Below are positions 56,101 to 64,000 of a DNA stretch of 64,000 nucleotides, one piece after another. The notes below the pieces were generated by a model, which made no database searches, was not told where the DNA came from, and saw only the letters and a program-made list of their open reading frames with translations. The position numbers were made by a program, and so were the translations under genes. Source of the DNA: Azolla caroliniana (taxonomy: Eukaryota > Polypodiophyta); the NCBI GenBank assembly GCA_043228905.1, contig JBHGNT010000006.1, positions 5,766,001 to 5,830,000 on the forward strand, given 5' to 3'. Within the stretch, counting starts at the first letter, position 1. Every line of letters begins with the position of its first letter.

Positions 56101-58266
56101 CCCAGAGAAGCTTAAATCTGGTAGAATTAAGCACAATTGTTTTCAACTAAGGCCTAAAATCATTTTCATAACAAGAACCAGCAACCAGTAAAAGAAAACA
56201 TGGAGGTGGCACTTACAAGTCCAACACCAGAATGTGTACATTTGAGGAGATTAAGAAGTGCATTTTTTACTGCATGAATGACACTCGCCCTTTGAGGCCC
56301 TTTCATCTCTTCACAGATTGGGCCAAGCCCGATCAAGGCAGGCAGAATTCTCCCATAAGTTGCATACCTCCGCTTTGCAATGGAAGCCAAACTGAACGGA
56401 AAATCTAGAATCAGAATTGAAAATGACAACGTCCCAAAATATGCCATGTTCTCCTTATCATCAATCCAAAAGAAAACCAACCTGTTTACAAGCACAATGG
56501 CAACAGGACCAGGTAGCTTTAGAAAATGTTGTGCTTGAAGTTGATCAAGAAGGTGTGCAAGGTTTCCATCAGCTTCCCGTCCCAATTGTTCAGCATCAAG
56601 AATAGGGTGTCCACCCACCAGCCAAGAAATATTAAAGATGTGACCTATCAAAATCCATTCTTTCAGATCCAGTATTAAAATAGTCATGAATTATACAGCA
56701 TTTTGATTTTTTTATATGTGATGTATTCTTATTACTTACCATCCCAATTCTGTTGTGTAGGAGGTTGTGATGCCCCATTTGGATCTGCTGTGAAGAGGAG
56801 AATTGTCATTTCTAAGAATTTAATTGTTAATAGCTGCAAGCCATCACTCTTACTCTGGATCTGCATTCAGGGGAAGACATAGACAATACGCAACATTCAG
56901 AAGATTAAACAAGAATTTCATTCAGAATCTTATGGATAGTGGAGAATTGACTTTTTTACCTCTCTTGCCATGCCATATATAGCATCCTTGAGTGTGATTA
57001 GAGAATGCCAAGATTCCTCAAGAAATTTGCCAACACATCCACCATAGATGCCCTTATCACATTATTCCAAAAGGTGAGAAGGATTAAATGAAGTTAACGA
57101 CAGTCTGAGTTAAGTTTCAACACAATTCACATACCTGCTTAGCCACCTCTAAAAATGTGTTCCCAAATAGATTAGAACTAGCTGAGATGGCATGTCGTAC
57201 GACTGTTGGGGAGTGATCTGATAAAAGTGTGAGAAGAACAGGAACCATTGCTGCATTGCGTTCTAAGTGCTTTAATCCAATTTCTTCGATAACCCTATAG
57301 AGTATGGAATAGGAGTGTTAACAAATACTATGTATCAGTGGCCTTGAAGGCCAGCTTTATAAAAGATACAATTGATATAAGACATGTATCTGTCTATATA
57401 CACTTGTGCATGATAAGAAAAATGTTAAACTTCGGTCGCGAATGCCTCCTAATTGGAAAGGGGTCTTTTAATGTCTAGATCAAGCTTCGCCTTAAATTTC
57501 GAGATAAAATAGTGAAACCCGAGATAAATACTAGTTCACTATTGGAACCTCAGCCATTGGTCATCTAGCATTAGAATCAAAAAACTGAAAAGTGAGATTA
57601 ACACTAGAGATCTTCTTCATTATCGAAGACTTGGAAAACAATCTTCCAAGAATAGACTACTTTCAAAATGCAGGGAGAGAGAGAGAGAGAGAGATTTTAA
57701 GATATTAAATGGTCAAGGTAGCTTTTAATTGTATCGGCAGTATCATTCTTCAAATTTAAGATATATATATGTGCACACACACATATATATACATCGGTGT
57801 GTATCATTTGCGTGTACATGGTAGTAGGAGTCAAAAAGCAATCAATAGATGTAGAATCATTAGAGAAAAAAACTACATTTAAGTTGAGTGAGCCTGCTAG
57901 TATTAGAGGCACCTTTACATGTGTGAAAAGATAAATCACTATACTTCTGTTGAGTCTACCAGGACACTTACTGGGAAACTCTACAGACTATATTCATCAT
58001 ATAGAAAATCAATCAAAGCAATCAAGAGATAGATAAGACACTTACTGGGAAAGGTAGCTTTTAATAGGAACAGCATCATCATTCTTCAAATCCATGAGCA
58101 AAGGAACAAATTCGTGTAGGAGAGACAATGCATCTTTATTCATGACCATCTCTTTCAAGCTTTTCAGTATGTCTATTTTCGCAGACACATCTGTTTGAAG
58201 CTTCAAATCGTTGAATATGGCCATAGCTTGGTCTCTTAGAGAACCCATAACGCCCACCATTTCCAT
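47166..58266 (-). CDS. Symplekin / Pta1-like 3'-end processing scaffold (ESP4-like), complete, 27 exons, 1331 aa
   Basis: Scaffold of the cleavage/polyadenylation machinery that bridges CPSF and CstF in the nucleus. Exons in transcript order: 58046-58266, 57135-57294, 56960-57052, 56740-56860, 56482-56644, 56217-56391, 55788-55922, 55200-55679, 54174-54857, 54022-54090, 53808-53927, 53398-53634, 53249-53296, 52981-53145, 52057-52200, 51910-51972, 51604-51714, 51254-51337, 51125-51172, 50960-51034, 50791-50886, 49281-49361, 49086-49157, 48958-49002, 47720-47803, 47539-47642, 47166-47283 (1332 codons including TGA). The N-terminal HEAT region (about 1-310) has IEEIGLKHLE, FNISWLVGGHPIL and RRYATYGRILPAL. 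A disordered middle carries DPRR repeats (about 513-526). The C-terminal symplekin domain has LTPAEVLIAIHGIDPERD, VFTQQVLAKVLNQL, TPVPMLFMRTVI and IWKWPNLWIGFLKC. The intron between exons 9 and 10 uses a GC donor. The start MEMVGVMGSL fits plant family members; a start at the second Met is possible. Confidence 0.95.
47820..48440. repeat. ~110-bp minisatellite, about five diverged copies, in a symplekin intron
   Basis: Between exons 24 and 25 a unit is repeated near 47866, 47969, 48087, 48197 and 48308. It contains CATCCACATGCATCACAGC, GGACAAATACATTTACATAT, CCACTTGCATTGCAGCAAAT, AGGAACAAATAyATCCAGGA and ACAAAATGGCTGCCA-like parts. Because each unit is poor in stop codons, long ORFs appear in more than one frame; none is coding. 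Confidence 0.85.
57697..57985 (-). repeat. Degenerate partial duplication of symplekin exon 1 inside intron 1
   Basis: On the minus strand 57700-57770 reads LKNDTADTIKSYL, closely matching LKNDDAVPIKSYL at the end of exon 1 (58046-58100). A second TTTCCCAGTAAGTGTC-like donor context near 57966-57980 repeats the true donor region at 58036-58052. A GA microsatellite lies at 57676-57694. The copy has no ATG-linked open frame into exon 2 and looks non-functional. Confidence 0.7.
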
Positions 58267-58499
58267 GCTAAAACAAAGAAAAAAAAAATTCTACTACTTA
58301 AAAAACAAGTTGTATTCATATTCCATATCGTCTTCTACAAACTAAGTTTCATTGATATCCTCGACACTATTACAGAAAACAACAAAAGACAAAATCAGAA
58401 TTACACTATTTTTCAAATACATATTAAAAATAATTACCACAGTTTTTTAACCTTTTCTGCAGCTAGTTGAGAGGGAACGAGCCCAAATGAAAACCTGTC

Positions 58500-58802
58500 T
58501 CAGAAACCATGGAAACTAGCTTCAGAGTTCGTATAGAACCCTAATAAGACGAATCCATGAAAGCACTCAATCGAAGTAACCACGAAACTCTGTTTCAAAA
58601 TCCTAATCTGAAGGAAGATTAGCGACCGGTTTAGGCTTTTCTCTGTGCTTGCCCTGAGCTCATGGAAACCCCCTAATTCAAAAGACCCCGGAACCCCTAA
58701 TTCCGAGGAACCCACGAGAGTTGCCCTGAAGGAAGCATGAAAGCGCTCCTGCAAAACCCTAATCTGAAAGGAGAGTAGCGTAGGTCGTTTTTTTTAGGGT
58801 TT
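58500..58802 (-). promoter_or_regulatory. Symplekin promoter/5' UTR with telo-box elements
   Basis: AAACCCTAA telo-box sequences occur at 58754-58762 and, in the other orientation, at 58794-58802. Related ACCCTAAT and CCCCTAAT motifs lie at about 58535 and 58673. Telo-boxes in the first few hundred bases upstream are a known feature of plant translation- and RNA-related housekeeping genes. A direct repeat (AATCTGAAGGAAGATTAGCG versus AATCTGAAAGGAGAGTAGCG) is also present. The transcription start is not determined. Confidence 0.5.
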
Positions 58803-59007
58803 TCTTTTGATCTCTGTATGAGTTTAGAAACGCTATCGCCAAAAGAGAAATTGAGCTCTGAGGAGGGAAAGAAAAATCTTCCGTCTTTTCTTTTGGCTCT
58901 GTAAGCATACAGAGATACAACAATACATATATGTATATGTATGTTATTATTTCATATAGATTATAATGTGAGTTTTTGCATCAAGTAGACGGTAAACCAT
59001 GCATTCC

Positions 59008-59462
59008 ATGAAACTTAAAGAGGGTGGGTTCTGAGCCTCGGATATCTATCTATCTATCTATACCAAAGAGGGAGATATCCATCTATCTATACCAAAGAGG
59101 GTGGGCTCTGAGCCTCGAAAATCTATCTATCTGTACCAGAGTCCTAACTTCTCGGTACAAGCTCAGCCAGCCATGCATGCATTGAGAGGATCGGAAGCCT
59201 TGAGAGAGTAGAAGAGGAAGAGTTTTATGAGCCTAAACTTAAAGAGGGTGGGTTCTGAGCCTCGGATATCTATCTATCTATACCAAAGAGGGTGGGCTCT
59301 GAGCCTCAGATATCTATCTATCTATACCAAAGAGGGTGGGCTCTGCGCCTCAGAAATCTATCTATCTGTACTAGAGTCCTAACTTCTCGGTACAAGCTCC
59401 GGCAGCCATGCATGCATTGAGAGGATCGGAAGCCTTGAGAGAGTAGAAGAGGAAGAGTTTTA
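59008..59462. repeat. ~225-bp tandem duplication containing a ~46-bp GATA/TCTA-rich subrepeat
   Basis: The block from AAACTTAAAGAGGGTGGGTT to GGAAGAGTTTTATGAG occurs at about 59008-59229 and about 59235-59462. Inside each, a subunit (ACCAAAGAGGGTGGGCTCTG ... GAGCCTC, then ATCTATCTATCTAT) is reiterated two to three times. The array lies in the gap between the divergent symplekin and ParB/methyltransferase-like genes. Confidence 0.9.
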
Positions 59463-61256
59463 TGAGGCTACCTAGGTGGGCCTACACAAATGTGGGGATG
59501 GGCGCAAGGTTTGAACGGAGTGACAATGGAGGTGAATAATACCTCGTATAAGGTAGGTCGATAAAAGATTTAGAGAGTCCAAATATCAAGGGAGGCTAAG
59601 TGCTCTAAGTAATTAGGGAGGCAAAAATCTCATATTGTAGTGAAGGGGTGGTTTGGATGCTTGTTTTGTAGCTCATCATACACACCCGTACCATTGAATG
59701 GAGCTCTTGGTCCGAAACTCAGTGGGTTATTGTTGACACTTTTCTTCGGGATTTGTTGTAGTGTCTTGTACGATCACTCAACCAAATCATTGGCTTGTGG
59801 TAATAGTATGTTGTGATGCACTTGTGGACCATGCCATATTGGTGGGTGAGGTCCTAAATGGCCTAATGTCTTAAAGGCTTCCTTGGTCATTGACTAGTTT
59901 GATCATACAATTAAACTGACATCTATATGTTCACATGGAGGCACCCATTGGCGATACCATGTTATCTAAGAACACTTTTACCTCCACTCACTTAGTATAA
60001 TAGTTGGTTGTTGTTAGGATGTGGTGATTGTCAATGTAGGTCATAGTACTTAGGAGTGAAGGGACCGACAATCCACCCCTTGCCATACTTTTAAAACTTG
60101 TGCATATTGAACTAACACCCATCCTTACCTTATGTTGTATAACCACATTGTTAAATTTGTAACTTCATGATAATCAATTAAGATGTATATATTGTATGTA
60201 AGGTACACCTTCTAACAACATGACATCCTTATATGCTTGGTAAACCTCGTTACGAGTGAAGCTATAAGACAAATGAAATCTTCCAATAGTAGGCATAATA
60301 TCGCATTGTTTTGATAAATATATTTCCATCCACCTAATAACATGTCTCCCAATAAGACCCGTACATCAAGTTGCATTATTGTCGAATGGTAACCACGATC
60401 CCTTTACTATTCGTTGTTGAACTCTCTAGAGCCTCATATTACCAATGGTATGAGTGATTTTGAAAGCAACCCGACAACACTTATTACTCAGTCCAAGGTA
60501 ATATTCAACATGCATTGAATTTGGCCATGTGTTGTGATCCTTTACAAGCTACATATGCGAAATAAGGAATGTATCTTGTTTGTAACCACTGAATGATAAA
60601 TACTTTTATCGTCTTCCCCTTAAGTTTGCCTTTCCAATTTTAGGTAGGTAGAAATTCCCACAACACGTCTTGCTTGAATCGCAAACTAGTTGACGTTCGG
60701 AACATAAATAGTTAAATCATTTTTTACTAACCTACTGAAGAACTCTTTTGGATGTGAGAGGTTGAGTGACGCCAACATCATCAGTAGCGGTTACATTCTA
60801 TTCGAAGCTTGCACACACTTTGCTTTGTTGGGTACCACTTTGACCCGGCCCATTGTCAAGGTCGATTGAGAAAAGTGAGTTTGAATTATTATGAACACCA
60901 TTGTTTATTTGTTGACCCGAGTCAAGTGAAACTCTTGTGTAATTGTAATCATTGATTGAGAAATACGAGTTATTCGATAAAGCAAAAGGGGCTACTAAAA
61001 ATAAGACATTCTACTAGAAGAAGAAGACATTCTCAAAATCCTCCCTCTATTTCAGACTACAAGATTATGCAACAACTATCCTTTGCATAGCAATAGCTTT
61101 AAAAATAAGTACAAAAATAAGTTATATCATAATAGGGTTTTTTTAATTTTGTTTAAAAAACAGATTTTCTTTAAAAAAATCATTTGTATTTATATAAAAG
61201 TAATTAATTTGTAAAATAAATAAATAAAATTAAAGGAAAATATTTTTTTGAATTTC
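59463..61256. other. Intergenic, unclassified, probably decayed transposon DNA
   Basis: Stops in all frames, no long ORF and no recognisable domain on either strand. The final 100 bases become very AT-rich just before the TATA box at 61257. Confidence 0.4.
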
Positions 61257-61395
61257 TTATATAAAGAAAGGTCGACCCCTCTTCTCACCATCACGACCTA
61301 GAATTCCAAGAGCACAAAGCAATCTCAATTTTTTCGCAATCAAAAGCACATCGTCTCCAGCCAGCCACCACGACCAAGGGAAAGAAAGTCACCAG
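61257..61395 (+). promoter_or_regulatory. Candidate core promoter and non-coding first exon of the ParB/methyltransferase-like gene
   Basis: TTATATAAAG at 61257-61266 is a good plant TATA box. Downstream, about 61290-61395 is a more balanced, ATG-free leader ending in CACCAG|GTACGT, a strong splice donor (GT at 61396). A candidate acceptor ATTTTAG lies at 61643-61649, just before the first open coding stretch. Promoter, leader exon and intron are inferred from signals only. Confidence 0.45.
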
Positions 61396-62178
61396 GTACG
61401 TCATATTCTTCCCAACTTAAAAGATTCCCTTAAGATGCTTTTACAAATTGATTAAAGATTTAGTAATTTTTTTGTAATAAACTTTTCATATGCATCGGAT
61501 TCTAGTTGAAATCAATATCATTTTTGGACTAAATTAAGGCTAGAAATATATAATATGGTCTCATTTGCCATGCATTTTTGCATTTAGTTTAAGTTTATTC
61601 CACAAAATGGTATGAAAATTGAAGTTTTTTTATCCGTTGTACATTTTAGTGAGTCTCATCAGAAAGTGCCAGCTTTTAAGTTGAAGATCCGAACTCCGAC
61701 AAAACGAGACTCGAATACATTTGCAAAATACATGTCCCCTAGGACACTATTTGATTCAGTAGGGGATGGGGCCTCAAAATCCTCCATAGGAAACACCAAA
61801 AACAATAAACTAATGCTCCTCGAAGAAAAGCTCTCAGAAAATAAATTTAGAATGGAGTCTTGTGTACGTTGAGGAAGATGGAGTGCTTCTCCTAATATTT
61901 GCATAGTCTGAGGGTAAAGATAAGCTCCCATTAGGGAAAACCTTTACCTATGGGAAAGTGTGTAATATAAATATGAAGATAGTGATTCGCCCAATATCTT
62001 CATTGACATAGAGAGCTCGGCTGGTACCAAACAAGTGCGACTCAATGAAGGAAACCCGGTAGTTGACAATTGCCACCCGAAATCATTACGCAAAGATGTG
62101 CAAACTAAAAATAATATAATAGTTTCTCTTCGGCCGTATGTAACTGGGAAGATGATGAGCACAAAAGAGGATTACCGC

Positions 62179-62209
<31 letters not shown>

Positions 62210-64000
62210 AAAAAAGAAGTCCCGGAAATCAAAACCTAAACACAAGAGGTATAAAAAACAAGCAAGATCGGGTGATGAAAAGCTTGAACTCTTAGAGTTC
62301 ATGGAAGAGTAAGAGGACGAGCAACAACTTGAGGTAGTGGCTCTAGGAGGACAGATATCTTCTGGTGTATTGACATCTGAGCATAATAAGATAAGAGAAA
62401 ACATAGCCAAACTAAACTTGTATGTAAAGGATAACTATTCCATCTACCCATTATTTCAATACAGAGGCCTCCAATTGATCCTACAACAGGACGACGACTG
62501 CTCAAGATAAGAGAACCGCACGTTGTTCATGTACAAAACTTGAAGAGCAAAATGAAGATCAATCCACATGCAATTGTCATACCATTCTTAGTTATGGTAG
62601 ACCTTGATCAATGTCCGACAATTGTAGACTTCAAGTATAGCTCTGTAGATGATTACACATATTATGTTACTGGAGGATCTCATTCAATTGAAGCCCGTTA
62701 ACAATTAGTCAAAGAATATCCTCTCACCCCATTCTTTAAGTACGTTGAATGCAAGTCTCACTCACGAAGAGGCCAAGTTGTTGGCTTGGGACCATAACAA
62801 TGATAACGATTATAGACAGAAGATGTCTTGTATCGAACGCATCAAATTCTTTCACTATGACCTTGATGCATTGCAAAGGTTTAGACCCATGTTGCACCCT
62901 GGTTTGCGTCGTCGGTGTCTACTAGAGGTGGGGATTGCAATTGATGAGAGTACAAAATCAGGAAGACTACAAAAATATGACTCGTGGTTTTAGTTGGCCT
63001 TTAGAACCGGTGAGGTATGGGAACTTCAAGACAAAATATAGCATGTGAGAGTGTAAAGAGGTCAAAGGGAAAAGGACTATAAAGGGAAAGTTAGATCTGC
63101 ATGTGGAAATGAAGACAAACTCGTGTAAAAGTGACTTAGTTATTGAAGAGCTGGCGGAAGACATGAAGTTGCTACCTTGGAGGTCATTGCAAGGTATTAA
63201 ATATGACAAATTATTAATATTTGTACTTTATCGGGTTGCTGCCAAGGAGTTCAACTTAGACGAGATGGTCACTGAGTAATACTATTATGCTACTCATATA
63301 TTTGTTTGTTCTTTTGCATTGATGACTAACCTCACATTTTATTTATTTCTATGTCACAAAGTATACATGAAGATTCAAGAATTGATGATGCAAAAATTGA
63401 GCTTGCCAACTTGGGAATAAGTGGAACAAGCTTGCCCAATAACATCATCATATAAGGCATTGGAAGAATACTTCATTGTATTTAGAGAATGAGTATGGGT
63501 CATTTCAATTTGAATATATTGATTTTTTATGTTATTTCCTTATAAAATCGTCGTATGTAGAAGCCACCTCGATCAAAGAAAGTTAGTGACAGTAATGACA
63601 ACATTCCAAGTTCATTCATCATGCACTTAGAACGTGCTAAATACGAGAAGAGAATGACAAAGGGAAAGGAGTTGGAATTGTCGGAGGATTCGGATACAAT
63701 GAAAAGTTTTTTGCACAGAGCCAATCCTTTCAAACAACTACATTACAGGGTATTCAATGGGGATGTGGCGAATATGCTCGAGCTATTGCCGAAAAGGCAC
63801 TACATGTTGCTTGTTGTTGACATACCATATGGATTATGGATCACGGGATCCACGTACGATGATGTGTCTTTTAAGTATCCTCGGATAGAGAAGATGGTAA
63901 AGGACTTCGCAAAGTTGACCTTGGCCCCGTTATGGATAATTGTCATATTTTATAGCATGAGTCAATCGTTATCGGTCACAATTGCTCTGAAGTCACGATG
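61290..64000 (+). pseudogene. ParB/sulfiredoxin-like domain plus DPPY-type amino-methyltransferase-like gene, damaged, 3' partial
   Basis: Candidate pieces: 61650-61872 (unknown N-terminal part), about 61970-62460 (charged, unknown), 62468-62750, 62745-63000, about 63127-63276, 63362-63490 and 63561-64000. The 62468 piece reads LKSKMKINPHAIVIPFLVMV, then YTYYVTGGSHSIEAR, and in the next frame LTHEEAKLLAWDHN. The pattern (helix + NP + beta strand + GGxH-x-EA) is that of ParB-like/sulfiredoxin-like domains. The last exon is open for 146 codons to the window edge and has FNGDVANMLELLP, then LLVVDIPYG, like the G-D and (D/N)PPY motifs of bacterial amino-methyltransferases but with Ile in the second position. 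Lesions: in-frame TAA near 62311, a frameshift at about 62468, TAA at 62699-62701, a frameshift near 62750, TAG at 62991-62993, further stops. Could alternatively be a transposon-borne gene. Domain calls are by eye. Confidence 0.5.
62178..62215 (+). repeat. C22-A16 homopolymer junction
   Basis: Twenty-two C residues are followed directly by sixteen A residues within an otherwise open stretch. Reading across it in the upstream frame gives poly-Pro/poly-Lys and an early stop. The frame that stays open after it (KKSRKSKPKHKRYKKQARSG, a basic NLS-like stretch) is offset, so the tract either carries a frameshift or its length is misread. Confidence 0.85.

Overview
This is nuclear DNA from a land plant, most likely a seed plant and probably an angiosperm. 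It is AT-rich. Its genes are split into many short exons with GT-AG introns, and it carries GA/CT microsatellites, telo-box (AAACCCTAA) elements and decayed plant-type retrotransposons. Nothing bacterial in layout (operons, ribosome-binding sites) is present. I cannot fix the lineage from the sequence alone. All gene models were assembled by hand: exons were joined where splice sites, reading phase and family homology agreed. The three complete multi-exon models and the two-exon carboxylesterase each sum to a whole number of codons.

Layout, left to right. (1) 1-6103, + strand: the 3' ten exons of a peroxisomal-type acyl-activating enzyme (AAE17/AAE18-like); the N-terminal exons lie outside the window, and intron 6 holds a candidate 251-bp solo LTR. 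(2) 9283-19716, + strand: a complete 18-exon gene for the large gamma subunit of the AP-1 clathrin adaptor. (3) 22000-27562, - strand: a complete 16-exon gene for DDM1, the SNF2-family chromatin remodeler that maintains DNA methylation, with a recently duplicated small exon at its 5' end. Genes 2 and 3 are tail to tail, separated by a gap full of short tandem repeats. (4) 34460-36544, + strand: a two-exon CXE11/CXE16-type carboxylesterase behind a long GA/CT microsatellite block. (5) 41.0-45.0 kb, - strand: a decayed Ty1-copia retrotransposon beside a LINE-like C-terminal remnant. (6) 47166-58266, - strand: a complete 27-exon symplekin (ESP4/Pta1-like) gene for the pre-mRNA 3'-end processing scaffold, with one GC-AG intron and a partial duplication of exon 1 inside intron 1. 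(7) 61.29-64.00 kb, + strand, running off the right edge: a damaged gene that I read as a ParB/sulfiredoxin-like domain followed by an amino-methyltransferase-like domain with a DIPY motif.

The five recognised genes are ordinary, functionally unrelated plant housekeeping genes and do not form a pathway. The long gaps between them (6.1-9.3, 28-33, 36.5-41, 45-47 and 59-61 kb) hold diverged repeats and fragments, including two related LRR-like remnants.

The most unusual item is region 7. A ParB-like domain joined to a DPPY-type DNA methyltransferase is a bacterial/phage-style architecture. Here it has a plant-like TATA box, a non-coding first exon and apparent introns. The N-terminal half is broken by stops and frameshifts, but the methyltransferase-like last exon is open to the window edge.
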